DNA of 64,000 nucleotides from Phytopythium helicoides. Taxonomy: Eukaryota > Oomycota > Peronosporomycetes > Pythiales > Pythiaceae. This document shows positions 30,206-39,564 of the stretch, one piece after another. The stretch is taken from positions 434,001-498,000 of the forward strand of contig JANFNE010000004.1 of assembly GCA_024867545.1 (NCBI GenBank). The letters run 5' to 3'. The notes under the pieces were generated by a model. It was given only the letters and a program-made list of their open reading frames with translations. It was not told the origin of the DNA and did not search any database. Positions within the stretch are counted from its first letter, which is position 1, and every line of letters begins with the position of its first letter. Made by a program: the position numbers and the translations under genes.

Positions 30206-30504
30206 TCGGGAGGAAGTTGACTGGCGGACAAGTTTCTATTCATACCGGTGCGTCGTTGGTCGGTGGTGTCGGCCTTCACAGAGGAGTCCACGGCAGGGTT
30301 ATGTGAAGCTACTTCACTCTAATCGATCAATACACTCTGAAATCAAACTCATTCAGCATTTGCTCATGGCCAGGGATGTGCATTTGGCCGCTGTAAACCT
30401 GCGTATCGCACGACGCGGTGGCAATGAAGAAATGGGATTCCCTCAGTGTATTTGCTGTTACCTCTCTCCGAGTGGAAGCAGGAAGGAAGACACATGCATC
30501 TAGT

Positions 30505-30909
30505 TTACTCAATGATGAGCTCGTCGATGGACCAGTCCTCGAACGAGCCGTCGGGCAGGTAGCGGCGGATAATGATGGGGATCTTGCGCTCGCGCAGCTC
30601 CTTCATGGCGATCTTGAGCGGGTCCGTCTCGCCCTCAATGTCGACCATCACCGGCGCGTTCATGCTGATCTGCAGCGCGCGCGTGCCCAGCACGCGGGCG
30701 CGCTCGTACTTGGTCATGTAGCGGGTCGTGATGCGGTTGGCGTTGGGCTGCTTGTGCGACTCGTCCAGCACCTGCACCTTGGCGTCCTCGTTCGCGCCGT
30801 CGTCCAGACCCTCGTACACCTCCTCCTCGACCTCTTCCTCTTCCTCGGGCACCTCCTCGTCCTCCATGTCGTGGTGCCCGCCGGCGTCGTCGTAGTCCAT
30901 GTCGTCCAT
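30505..30909 (-). CDS. RPB6: RNA polymerases I/II/III common subunit RPB6
   Basis: 134 residues from the ATG at 30909. The N-terminal half is acidic ([20 protein letters not shown]). The conserved half is unmistakable: [75 protein letters not shown]. Known function: small shared subunit stabilising the clamp of all three nuclear RNA polymerases. A longer start at 30978 would add 23 basic residues unlike other RPB6 proteins. Confidence 0.95.
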   Translation of the reverse strand: MDDMDYDDAGGHHDMEDEEVPEEEEEVEEEVYEGLDDGANEDAKVQVLDESHKQPNANRITTRYMTKYERARVLGTRALQISMNAPVMVDIEGETDPLKIAMKELRERKIPIIIRRYLPDGSFEDWSIDELIIE

Positions 30910-31187
30910 AGCGGCCACCCGCTTGACCAGTCGGTCGCCTTTTTCAAAACTGCCGCCCAGACCAACAACTCGGGCCACGCGAACTTACAGTTGCGAACCT
31001 AATGGCCGCGTTATAAAACTCCTTAGATTCGTTCATGGTAGTCATTTCAATGACTACCCGATGACCTCGAAACGACGCCAACAAAAATGATGACCATGGA
31101 ATGGCTACAGGTTGGTGGTGGGTGAGCCATATTTACGTGGGGGCGTTTCTTCCTGTTGTGGGCTGCTTGCTTTCGCACCTGCCTGCT

Positions 31188-31853
31188 ATGAGTTCATCTC
31201 CATACTTTACGCAGGCAATGGGGTTGGTGGACCTGCCGCCGCAGCAGGAGAAGCGCAAACGGCTCAAGGGCTGCCACGTTGTGCCACAAGACGAGTGGGA
31301 ATGCCTGCAGGAGCCGCTGCGAAGCGACTTCACTGTATTTGAGAGTGAGGCGGACGATGGACCCAATAATCCGTGTCGATCAAGAAGACTGAGCAGTCGG
31401 TCGTTGCTCGCGGCGTCGAGAGTCACGCGCGACCAGCTCATGCGCAAGATGGAGGACCTGATTCTCAAGGAAGCTGAGCTGGCGTCTGCCTATGAACTAA
31501 TCGACTACACGCGACAAAAGTGCATGAGCGAGCACGCAGAGATCGTGTCCAGGCTGGAGCACTACGAGGTCCTTCTTCGAGAGGTTCAAAATCAGGCAGC
31601 AGAAATCCACAGCGCACAAGTCGAGGATTTATTCAAGACAGATCAAGAGCGTGCCAGGTGGGCACACACCAAGGAGATGGTTCACTCGATCTTACCGGAG
31701 CTCATCGGGCGAGTCGAAGACAACATCGACGTTAACAACGCAAAGATTCGACGCATACAGGAGCTGCTAGAGGAGATTCGAGCGGAGCGGCTGGCGCTTC
31801 GCGAGGAGATCGCTTCAAAGGAAGACGACATCGCACTGGCGATCGAATCGTAA
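31188..31853 (+). CDS. Coiled-coil protein of unknown function
   Basis: 221 residues from the ATG at 31188. The frame is open from 31101, but the extra leader is Trp/hydrophobic and reads like translated leader sequence. From about residue 85 on it is nearly all helical with heptads (RDQLMRKMEDLILKEAELAS, HAEIVSRLEHYEVLLREVQN, RVEDNIDVNNAKIRRIQELL, EEIRAERLALREEIASKEDD). No motor, kinesin or cilium signature is recognised. Convergent with RBM42, stop codons 83 bp apart. Confidence 0.65.
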   Translation: MSSSPYFTQAMGLVDLPPQQEKRKRLKGCHVVPQDEWECLQEPLRSDFTVFESEADDGPNNPCRSRRLSSRSLLAASRVTRDQLMRKMEDLILKEAELASAYELIDYTRQKCMSEHAEIVSRLEHYEVLLREVQNQAAEIHSAQVEDLFKTDQERARWAHTKEMVHSILPELIGRVEDNIDVNNAKIRRIQELLEEIRAERLALREEIASKEDDIALAIES

Positions 31854-31936
31854 CACCGGCAGGCTACCTGAACTCTTTACATAACAGACCCTCTAAATGA
31901 AAGTGTGTGCGCTAGCGCTCTGCTCTATCTCCAAGC

Positions 31937-32923
31937 TCAATTGAAGAGGTGGTGCTTGAGCTTGTTCTTCTTCTTCATCTTTTTCTTGGCGACGTTGATA
32001 TCACGCTCCTGCCACTTGCTTTTGCTGATCTTGACGGGTCGGTTGCCAATGTACTTGCCGTTCATCTCGCGCAGCGCCTTGGCACAGTCAAAGGCATCCG
32101 CAAAGCTGACAAACCCGTAGCCGCGCGATTTGTGCGTGAACTTGTCTCGCACCACTCGCGCACGCTGGAAGGACGGGTACTTCGAGAACGCGTGCGCCAG
32201 GATCTCGTCACTGACCTCGTTGCCCAGGTCTCCACAAAACAAGCGGAAGTCGTTGTCCGGCCAGTCGGAGAGCGTCTGGTCCTCCCAAATCTCCCCGCCT
32301 GCCATTCGAACATTGCGCTTGGGTTTCCCGTTGCCGTTCAGGCCTCCCGTCCTGGCACGACTCGGGTCGTACGCGTACACACTCTGTTGCATGTTCATCC
32401 TGTGCGTCTCCTCCGCCGACAGAATCTCTCCCGTCTCCATGTCCACACGCGTCTGGATCGCTGCACGCGCTGGAGGTGGAGGTGGCCCTGAGCTATAGCC
32501 TGCTCCCATCGGGAACCCACTGAGCGCCCCGCGATGCGCTGCAACGTCCTCGACCGTGTTTGGAACGCCAGGACGCAGCGGGGCGCCTGGAATCGACGCA
32601 AAGCTCTCACTCGTCGTCTCCTGCTCAGCGTCGTACGAGCCCTTGACCGGCGCAGGACGCGGAGGAGCCACGTAGACCTTGGGCTTGGCCGCCACCACCG
32701 TCGTCGTCACCTTCGGCTGCGCCAAACCCGCCGGCTTCTTGGCCGGACGCGAGTCTTCCGCGCCGTTTTCCTCCGCCGCGCGCTTCTTCCCGGACACGGA
32801 GCTCGCTCCATCAGCTCCAGCAGACGATGAGGATGAGGCGGGCGCTTCGGTGGTCGGCGCCTGGGCCTCCAGCGACTGCAGCTCCGCCTCGAAGCGCGCG
32901 AACTCGTCGTCCAGCGACGCCAT
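31937..32923 (-). CDS. RBM42: RNA-binding protein RBM42
   Basis: 328 residues. The N-terminus is low-complexity (Ser/Ala, then Pro-rich RPAPVKG, PPPPPARAA). The conserved region begins at AGGEIWEDQTLSDWPDNDFR, typical of RBM42, followed by one RRM: RLFCGDLGNEVSDEIL (RNP2-like), KFTHKSRGYGFVSF (RNP1), then MNGKYIGNRPVKISKSKWQE. The tail is a Lys-rich nuclear signal (KKKMKKKNKLK). In animals RBM42 joins hnRNP K and splicing complexes. It shares a 115-bp divergent promoter with the 33.0-kb gene. Confidence 0.93.
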   Translation of the reverse strand: MASLDDEFARFEAELQSLEAQAPTTEAPASSSSSAGADGASSVSGKKRAAEENGAEDSRPAKKPAGLAQPKVTTTVVAAKPKVYVAPPRPAPVKGSYDAEQETTSESFASIPGAPLRPGVPNTVEDVAAHRGALSGFPMGAGYSSGPPPPPARAAIQTRVDMETGEILSAEETHRMNMQQSVYAYDPSRARTGGLNGNGKPKRNVRMAGGEIWEDQTLSDWPDNDFRLFCGDLGNEVSDEILAHAFSKYPSFQRARVVRDKFTHKSRGYGFVSFADAFDCAKALREMNGKYIGNRPVKISKSKWQERDINVAKKKMKKKNKLKHHLFN

Positions 32924-32980
32924 CTCGGCGGTTCTCGAATTACCTGTGGCAAAAAGCCGACACTATCCTGAGCCAAGATT

Positions 32981-32998
32981 ATGGTACACATGTACCAT
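32981..32998. promoter_or_regulatory. Palindromic element in a divergent promoter
   Basis: ATGGTAC-ACAT-GTACCAT: 7-nt arms around 4 nt, midway between the RBM42 start (32923) and the start at 33039, so it could serve both directions. A second near copy of GTACCATACATGTAGTAC overlaps its right side. Confidence 0.4.
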
Positions 32999-33038
32999 AC
33001 ATGTAGTACTTCTGGTGAAAAGGCAACTTGGCGCCGAG

Positions 33039-35015
33039 ATGGCAATGGTGAAGACCGAGCCTGCCGCGGCGGCTGCTGCGCCGTCGCGAGCCCCCGTGCC
33101 CTCTGATCACGTCATTCCTCCGCTTGAAGGCACGCTCGAGGGCTGCGTGGGCGGGTTTTTAGCTGGCTCCAGCCGCTTCTGCGTGCGAATCGCGTCCGAC
33201 GGAACTCTTCGCGGCGAAGTTTGGCGCAAGCGGCCGACTGCTGCGGCTGCTGCTGCGGCGAATGCGGCAAGTTTAGGGGACAAGCGACGGATTTCAGAAG
33301 TGGATGAGGTCAAGGCGGAGGTTCAAGAAGCTCCAAGTCAAGAACAGAACAACTGGATCGGGAATAGCCACATCTTGATCGCGCACTTGGCAGGCAGCGC
33401 AACGTATGTGCGCACCAGTCGTGTCTCGACGCGCCAACGAGCCCGCGTGCGAGCTGCCGGTGCGAAAATTGAACCAGATACTGGAGATGTGGCGTGCGCT
33501 AGCTTGGCATGCGGAATCCTCGGGGAGCAGTACTGCTGCCGCTTTGATGCGACCAAGCGCATGGACCACGTTGACCGCCACACGGTGAGGTGCCATCTCC
33601 ACATCCCAGCTGATATCCAAGTATTTCACGACGAAGATGTGAAGTTTGAGCTGTCCCTAAGTGCTTTTGGAGCGTGGGAGCTCCCTTTCAAGCGGCAACC
33701 GCGAGCGCCTAGTGGGTCGGACGGCACACCGTCATCATCCCCAACAAAGACGCAGCCGCAACCAACAGAAGGGCTATTCGAGCTAGTTTGCGTCGACCCT
33801 AAAACAGCTAGTGCCGACAACGACACGGTTACAATGCAAACGTCTCGCATTTATCCGCTTCGGCCGGGCAAGTACGAGTTCAAGGGGTTTATTACCTACG
33901 ATGTGCCTGCTGTCAATCCAGCATCGAATCGGCGTGGTAATCGTCGGCGAGCATCTACCCCTCAAGTAGTCACAAAAGATGAGTGCATTGTCTCGCTTCG
34001 TCTCTATCCTGATGGAACTCTACGCGGAACGTCATGTGAGCTCGTTCACCCTCAGGTGTGCCCGTTGTATGGCAGTTGGCAGGTCAACAGAATCATCTAT
34101 ATCCTTGACTACCACGTTCGCGGCGCAGTTGGACACTTTCGCTACTCAGGAGGTGTCGCCGAAGGGGACAAGCTAGTTGGAAAATGGAGGAACGTGGACG
34201 ACGGTCATGCCGATGGGTTTGATGGCGGGAAAGGTGAATTCGAGCTCCATCTCGACCATGTTCGATATGATGTTGTCACCGACACGAAATCCAAAAAGAA
34301 AGCAAAGCAAGATAATGTTGCCTCGAGTTTTGAGGCTCTAGAAGGAATCGATACCCAGGACCAAGCATTGACATTTGATGATGACGACAACGACGACTTC
34401 TCTATTACTGCACTGACAACAGGGCACTACGAGCTGAAAGGCGAGTCAACCGATGCTGATGGATATGACTACGCGTTCGATTTTTCAATGACCTTGCTGC
34501 CTGGAGGGGAGCTGCGTGCTTTTTGCCGTGAGCAAATCTTTGAACAAACGCATAATGTGATTGGCAAGTGGACTCGATCTAGCATCACCTATGATCAAGA
34601 GTACATCGTTCGTCGAGAGATTGGAATCTACGAGTATGCAGGAGAGTTGTCGGCAGATGGTGTATTGCTGCAAGGTCACTGGCGAAACGCGGAAGCCCGG
34701 TATGCTACATCCAAGAGCGAGCATGGCACGTTTGCGCTTGCTATTACGTCAGTTGTGCGATTTTGGTCTCCGCACAGCCACCTAGATTTTCCTCGTCCAT
34801 TTCGACAAGCCGTCAAGTGTTTGCTGTTGTGTTCATCTCGATCGCACGCTCTTCCGGGAGCTCTGTGGACGCACATTCTCGCCTTTTGCCATGAAAAGTG
34901 GTTCGTGCCTGTAGAAAAGAAAGATATCAATGAGGATATCCCGATGGACAGCAAAGCCAAAGGTGACACGAGCTCCAGCAGCATCGAGTCCAAGACGGAG
35001 GCAGTGTATGTATGA
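33039..35015 (+). CDS. Large beta-repeat protein with F-box-like C-terminus
   Basis: 658 residues from the ATG at 33039; upstream codons are open but run antisense to RBM42. The protein contains repeated modules of about 100 residues. One begins IYPLRPGKYEFKGFITYD, with LYPDGTLRGTSCELVHPQVC, YGSWQVNRIIYILDYHV and GKWRNVDDG. Another begins ALTTGHYELKGESTDADGYD, with LLPGGELRAFCREQIF, GKWTRSSITYDQEYIV, and GHWRNAEAR. A shorter one lies near the N-terminus (ASDGTLRGEVW). The end (RFWSPHSHLDFPRPFRQAVK, LPGALWTHILAFCHEKWF) is F-box-like and shared with the 27.5-kb gene. The module pattern G-x-Y-x-L/F-x-G...PDG-x-L-x-G...G-x-W resembles a small beta-barrel; function unknown. Confidence 0.72.
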   Translation: MAMVKTEPAAAAAAPSRAPVPSDHVIPPLEGTLEGCVGGFLAGSSRFCVRIASDGTLRGEVWRKRPTAAAAAAANAASLGDKRRISEVDEVKAEVQEAPSQEQNNWIGNSHILIAHLAGSATYVRTSRVSTRQRARVRAAGAKIEPDTGDVACASLACGILGEQYCCRFDATKRMDHVDRHTVRCHLHIPADIQVFHDEDVKFELSLSAFGAWELPFKRQPRAPSGSDGTPSSSPTKTQPQPTEGLFELVCVDPKTASADNDTVTMQTSRIYPLRPGKYEFKGFITYDVPAVNPASNRRGNRRRASTPQVVTKDECIVSLRLYPDGTLRGTSCELVHPQVCPLYGSWQVNRIIYILDYHVRGAVGHFRYSGGVAEGDKLVGKWRNVDDGHADGFDGGKGEFELHLDHVRYDVVTDTKSKKKAKQDNVASSFEALEGIDTQDQALTFDDDDNDDFSITALTTGHYELKGESTDADGYDYAFDFSMTLLPGGELRAFCREQIFEQTHNVIGKWTRSSITYDQEYIVRREIGIYEYAGELSADGVLLQGHWRNAEARYATSKSEHGTFALAITSVVRFWSPHSHLDFPRPFRQAVKCLLLCSSRSHALPGALWTHILAFCHEKWFVPVEKKDINEDIPMDSKAKGDTSSSSIESKTEAVYV

Positions 35016-35098
35016 GCAGTGTATTTGTGAGAGCTACAATACAAGAAAACCAAAATGCACCTCGACGTGAGTGCAATCCGTATCGACATCTTGAGGCT

Positions 35099-36079
35099 TT
35101 ATCCATTCAAGCGCTGGTCCTCAAGAGCACGCCCGAATTCGTCTTCTGACATCCCGATGTGCTGTGCGAGGACGCGAGCGACTTCCAAATGCCCCCATCG
35201 AATCGCCGAGCGTAGTGCTCGGTTCGGGTCTCCTTCCGATCGGTTAGTCAACAGCCACTTGACAACGTTCACGTGGCCGTTCACAGCTGCATACTGCAGC
35301 GCAGCTTGACTGCAACCTTCCCACCGGTGTTCATGTAGCCAATGCAGCACATGCAGGTGCCCTTCCATGGCGGCCGAGTCCATCGCGCCGACGGTGCACC
35401 CTGCATCGCAATTCGTGTGCAACCACTGCACGACCTCTAGATTTCCCCGTCGCGCGGCGTTATCCATCGCGTATTGTGAGCAACCCTCCCTGGTGTTCTC
35501 ATGCAACCACTGCACCATCTCGAGATTGCCGTGCTCGGCCGCGTAGTCCATGACAAAAGTCGAGCCCGCCGCTGTGGAATGCGTGAGAAGCCACTGCACG
35601 ACCTCAAAGTGGCCCTCGATAGCCGCTACCACCGTCATCTTTGTCGTCCAGCGAATACGTGTCGGCACATGTGCATGGAGCCACTGCAGCACTGCGAGAT
35701 GCCCGCGCCGCGACGCCTGCACCATCGCCGGCGTCACATCACCGTCGAACTCCCCGCTGTCGTTCACCAGCAACGGCGAGAAGAACTCGACCAGCCACTG
35801 CACAGCTTCAACGTGTCCTTTCCGTGCAGCCTGGGCCAGCGCACCGGCAAACACAGCGCGCTGTCGGCTCTGCACCTCAATGTCTTGCAGCACAAGTTCT
35901 GGCTGGACGGTGCGCTGCGCCACGCGCTTCAGGAGCCGCACGTGGCCCAGCGCGCTCGCGCGCTCCAGCGTGAAGCACTGCGAGTAGTCCAAGCAGCTCT
36001 CGACGGCCTCCACGACGTGCGGCAGCGCGACGAGCGCCGGAAACGCCGCGCAGACAACGGTTCCTGCCGCCGCCGGCAT
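35099..36079 (-). CDS. Ankyrin-repeat protein
   Basis: 326 residues built mainly of ankyrin-type repeats of the oomycete pattern G-H-L-E-V-V-Q-W-L: KGHVEAVQWLVEFF, RGHLAVLQWLHAHV, EGHFEVVQWLLTH, HGNLEMVQWLHENT, RGNLEVVQWLHTNC, EGHLHVLHWLHEH, NGHVNVVKWLLTNR, WGHLEVARVLAQH. The unit lengths (about 33 residues) fit ankyrin stacking. The first 75 residues are a helical cap. Such genes are abundant in oomycetes; the partner cannot be inferred. Confidence 0.9.
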   Translation of the reverse strand: MPAAAGTVVCAAFPALVALPHVVEAVESCLDYSQCFTLERASALGHVRLLKRVAQRTVQPELVLQDIEVQSRQRAVFAGALAQAARKGHVEAVQWLVEFFSPLLVNDSGEFDGDVTPAMVQASRRGHLAVLQWLHAHVPTRIRWTTKMTVVAAIEGHFEVVQWLLTHSTAAGSTFVMDYAAEHGNLEMVQWLHENTREGCSQYAMDNAARRGNLEVVQWLHTNCDAGCTVGAMDSAAMEGHLHVLHWLHEHRWEGCSQAALQYAAVNGHVNVVKWLLTNRSEGDPNRALRSAIRWGHLEVARVLAQHIGMSEDEFGRALEDQRLNG

Positions 36080-36432
36080 CTTGGCGTCGAGTCTTGAGAA
36101 GTGTGGCTTCTTGGGATTTCTCAGTTATCCGATGCGAATTTTCAACCAATCCGTGGGATGGAATGTGTATATTGGCCAATCAGAAATGATTATTGGCGTG
36201 ACGTCTGACTATCGAGATGAACAACCGAGCATGATGCTGGAGATAATGGTGATGACGACAATGATCTGAGGATCCGAGCTGCTTTGCCATTGTCATTCCG
36301 ATTAACAAATACGATGCGCCACGACGTGGTTCGGAGCGACGGGCGAGCAGCAGGGTAGACACGGAGGGCCCGCGAGCTGGCGATGCCGGCCTCTAGCGGC
36401 ACACGGCGTCCGTCGACAGCTTTGAATTCCGC

Positions 36433-36855
36433 TCAGCCCATGAAGTTGAAGACGACAAGGAAGAGGATGAGGTTGCAGAAGAGGTAGTCGGCGAACGCAC
36501 GCTGCTCCGTGCGGTCCTTGAACTCGTTGTCCGGGTTGATCTGCATCCGGAGCGAGACTGCGTGGAAGCAGCGCACAACAGCGCGTCAACGTTAGTCAAA
36601 CTGATGCAAGCCTTTGAGGATGGATCCTAACAACGCACCGGCGAGCACGAAGACGCCGACCGTGCAGACGAAGCCCGCGAGGAATGAGTTGAAGGGGAAG
36701 GTGCCGACGAGCGCGCAATAGATAAACTGCAGGATGCCCGTGGCCAGCACGTAGGCGAGGAAGCCGTCGATGAGCTTGACCTTCTTGGGCGTCGTCTTCT
36801 CGTACTTGGCGCGGAAGTCCGCCCAGATGGTGCCCACGGACTCGGTCTTGGCCAT
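36433..36855 (-). CDS. DAD1: DAD1/OST2, oligosaccharyltransferase subunit
   Basis: Exons 36855-36639 and 36557-36433 (81-nt intron, phase 1) encode 113 residues, the family length. The sequence has [32 protein letters not shown], then [20 protein letters not shown] and the terminal [13 protein letters not shown], all diagnostic. Three transmembrane helices. It is a subunit of the ER oligosaccharyltransferase that N-glycosylates nascent proteins. The unspliced frame would stop at LHQFD and lose the conserved C-terminus, so the intron is well supported. Confidence 0.95.
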
Positions 36856-37499
36856 CTTGGTCTGTGTGCAGCGCTGCGAGAGCTTTCTTCAAGTCGATCT
36901 GCCACGTACACCATCAGCGTCAGCCTATCTCGAGCGATTGCGAGCGATCTAGAGCGTCCCAGAGCCTCAGGAGACCCGCAAAGCGACCAGCACAACCTCG
37001 TGCGGGTCCCCAACGGGTCTGTGGAGCTCTCACGGCCGTCAATTCGCCACGTACCTCGCTCCTTGGCGTCTAGCGGTCGGTCTGCGGCGCGGCGGCACGA
37101 AAAGATAGCAGCAGCACTTGTCCGAGTGCTGCCACGCGGAGGCTCCGTGCACGCGTCTGTATCAAATAAGGGCGGTGCAATCATCAATTAGCATCCGTCT
37201 CACTATCAAGTCTAAGCAGTGTCTCTATCATCCTGCCATACTCATCCCGCAAGTTCAATCCCCGGCACCCGCCAGCACCCTCTGACCCCCTCTAACCTCC
37301 CACTCACTTACCTCCCGTATGTTTCACGCATGAACGTTAGCGGGCGTTAACGGGCGTTCCCCGCCCACGTTGAAGGGTGAGGCACGTGCGGCGCGCCCGA
37401 CGTGCGTTGACTCGGCCCCAGTATGCGGCGCGTGCCTAGCCGCAAGCACATCAAGATCCGCGCCGTCGCCCCCTCCGGCCCTCGTCACCCCTCGCCACG
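36856..37499. other. 644-bp divergent intergenic region
   Basis: Promoter region between DAD1 and ETF alpha. A direct echo GTTAGCGGGCGTTAACGGGCG lies near 37338-37358. A string GTTCAATCCCCGGCACC at 37254 recalls a tRNA T-arm, but no matching tRNA body is present. Confidence 0.4.
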
Positions 37500-38492
37500 A
37501 TGCTCGCCCGCCAGGTGCTGCGCCGCGCCGCGTCCAGCGCGGCGGCCTCTCGCTCGCTGTCGACGCTCGTGGTGGCCGAGCACAACCTGAGCGAAGTGTC
37601 GGGCGCCACGCTGAGCGCCGTGACGGCCGCCACGCAGATCGGCGGCGACGTGACGCTGCTCGTGCTGGGCTCGCAGGCCGCCGGCGTGGCCGACAAGGCC
37701 GCCAAGATCGCCGGCGTCAGCAACGTGCTGCTGGCCGCAGACGCCAAGTACGACCACCTGCTCGCCGAGGAGGTCACGGAGCTGCTCGTGGCCACGCAGA
37801 AGGAGAAGCAGTTCTCGCACATCCTGGCGCCGAGCTCGAACGCCAGCAAGAACTACCTGCCGCGCGTCGGCGCCAAGCTTGATGCCGCGCCCATCTCGGA
37901 CATCCTCGCCGTCGCAGACAAGGACACATTCGTGCGCCCCACCTACGCTGGCAACGCCATCGCGCGCGTCAAGTCCAACGACGCCGTCAAGCTCATCACG
38001 GTGCGCCCCACGGGCTTCGACAAGGCCGCGGCCGAGGGCGGCAGCGCCACGGTCAGCCCCGCGCCCGAGGCCCCCACCGCCGGCAAGTCCGCCTTTGTCT
38101 CGGAGGAGGTCAGCAAGTCGGAGCGCCCGGACCTCACCTCGGCGCGCGTCGTCATCTCGGGCGGCCGCGGCCTCAAGAGCGGCGAGAACTTCGAGATGCT
38201 CTACAAGCTCGCTGACAAGCTTGGCGGTGCCGTCGGTGCCTCGCGCGCGGCTGTGGACGCTGGCTTTGTGCCCAACGAGCTGCAGGTCGGACAGACGGGC
38301 AAGGTCGTCGCCCCGGAGCTGTACGTGGCTGTCGGCATCTCGGGTGCCATCCAGCACCTTGCGGGCATGAAGGACAGCAAGACCATTGTGGCCATCAACA
38401 AGGACGAGGAGGCCCCCATCTTCACGGTCGCTGACTACGGCCTCGTCGATGACCTGTTCAAGGCTGTCCCGGAGCTCACCGAGAAGATCTAA
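37500..38492 (+). CDS. ETFA: Electron transfer flavoprotein alpha subunit, mitochondrial
   Basis: 330 residues, one exon. The N-terminus is a mitochondrial presequence ([20 protein letters not shown]). Domain I starts [20 protein letters not shown]. The FAD-binding C-terminal domain has [80 protein letters not shown] and [18 protein letters not shown] passes electrons from acyl-CoA dehydrogenases to ETF-ubiquinone oxidoreductase in the matrix. Very GC-rich, few introns, probably highly expressed. Confidence 0.97.
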   Translation: MLARQVLRRAASSAAASRSLSTLVVAEHNLSEVSGATLSAVTAATQIGGDVTLLVLGSQAAGVADKAAKIAGVSNVLLAADAKYDHLLAEEVTELLVATQKEKQFSHILAPSSNASKNYLPRVGAKLDAAPISDILAVADKDTFVRPTYAGNAIARVKSNDAVKLITVRPTGFDKAAAEGGSATVSPAPEAPTAGKSAFVSEEVSKSERPDLTSARVVISGGRGLKSGENFEMLYKLADKLGGAVGASRAAVDAGFVPNELQVGQTGKVVAPELYVAVGISGAIQHLAGMKDSKTIVAINKDEEAPIFTVADYGLVDDLFKAVPELTEKI

Positions 38493-38805
38493 GCGTGCGT
38501 GCGTGCGAGTTGGTCGTGAGCTGTTCACGATGAAAGGGCTCTACCAGGACTTGTGTCGCTAGACGCTGGGCAGCTCTCGTAAATGCAAAATACAACCAGC
38601 AGCAATGAAGCAATGGTCGCTCCACCAACCAGATGATCATCGTCATGAACGTGTTTTCATGGCGGTAGCTCTCATTCCTATGCAAATGTTCGCATCTCCC
38701 AGTGGATCCGAACTCAGCACTACGTTCCCTCACTCGTCTTGGTCATCTCGCGTCTCGTGCTTGCAGCTTCATCAAACGCGATTTGTCGGGCTCTTGGGGC
38801 TCACG
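38493..38805. other. 313-bp intergenic region between convergent genes
   Basis: Nothing recognisable. Confidence 0.4.
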
Positions 38806-39387
38806 TCACCTCGCATTCCGCCCGTATTGGTGCCTGCGGTGGCCTCCCGTCGGCGTGCCCTCGGCATGATACGGACCCGTGGCCTCCGTGTTTGAACCAA
38901 ACTCTCGCTCGTTGTCGCGTCGGCCGCTCGTGTCGCTTAGCCGCTTGCGTTGACGACGCTCGCAGAATCCAAGCAGCATGGTCGCGAAGAAAAACGCCAT
39001 GGCCAAGAAAGTGAACACGACCGCGGTACGAAGAGGGCGACAACGAAGCATGAAGCCGTACACGCCGCAATTCTGCACGTAGTCCGAGATGAGTAGCACA
39101 ATGGCAGCCACCAGCAGCAGGATCCCCATCACGAGGTCCATGAGCTGCTCGTAGAGCAGAGGCGGCCGCACGCTGATGGGGAACATTTCGACAAGCAGGA
39201 AAAACCAGAGGCCAACCAGCATGCCCGTGTACGTCATGAGCGTCACGTACGTCACGGCGCTGCTGCCCAGCATGGTCGAGTAGCCATAGTACGAGGCCGC
39301 CACGAAGCCCGACGAGAGCGCCACCAGCGCGATGAGCGAGCAGGCGAACTGCAGGAACCGAAGTAACATGCGCGACGGCTTGATCAT
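38806..39387 (-). CDS. Four-helix membrane protein, cluster member 1
   Basis: 193 residues from the ATG at 39387, 25 bp after the initiator motif; the open frame to 39465 includes that motif, so the longer start is rejected. Four hydrophobic helices in a MARVEL-like pattern (about 9-34, 45-72, 80-104, 121-143). The second begins TYVTLMTYTGMLVGLWFFL, equivalent to LMTYTGMLYALF in member 4. Between helices 3 and 4 is the family loop DYVQNCGVYGFMLRC, with a Cys pair. The hydrophilic C-tail has YHAEGTPTGG, like members 3-5. Plasma-membrane or vesicle protein; function unknown. Confidence 0.8.
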   Translation of the reverse strand: MIKPSRMLLRFLQFACSLIALVALSSGFVAASYYGYSTMLGSSAVTYVTLMTYTGMLVGLWFFLLVEMFPISVRPPLLYEQLMDLVMGILLLVAAIVLLISDYVQNCGVYGFMLRCRPLRTAVVFTFLAMAFFFATMLLGFCERRQRKRLSDTSGRRDNEREFGSNTEATGPYHAEGTPTGGHRRHQYGRNAR

Positions 39388-39412
39388 CTTGATATCGACT
39401 GCTTCAGCTCGA

Positions 39413-39432
39413 GGCGGCGAATTGGCAAGTGA
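39413..39432 (-). promoter_or_regulatory. Initiator-like core promoter, cluster member 1
   Basis: On the minus strand TCACTTGCCAATTCGCCGCC, one of the best full-length matches to the shared element; ATG follows after 25 bp. Confidence 0.6.
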
Positions 39433-39564
39433 GAGCCTACAGCTTGATGAACGAATGGATTGCACCGTTGGAGCTCACGGTGGCAAGACTGCGACAAGAG
39501 GACTGGGAGGAGACGATCAAAGGCAACCCCGTCGCGTTCGTTAGTCCCTACTTCGATTTACAGC

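Noticed and set aside
37240..37275. T-arm-like string GTTCAATCCCCGGCACC
   Set aside because: No matching acceptor stem, D-arm or anticodon arm could be found upstream; not a tRNA. I found no tRNA or rRNA gene in the window.
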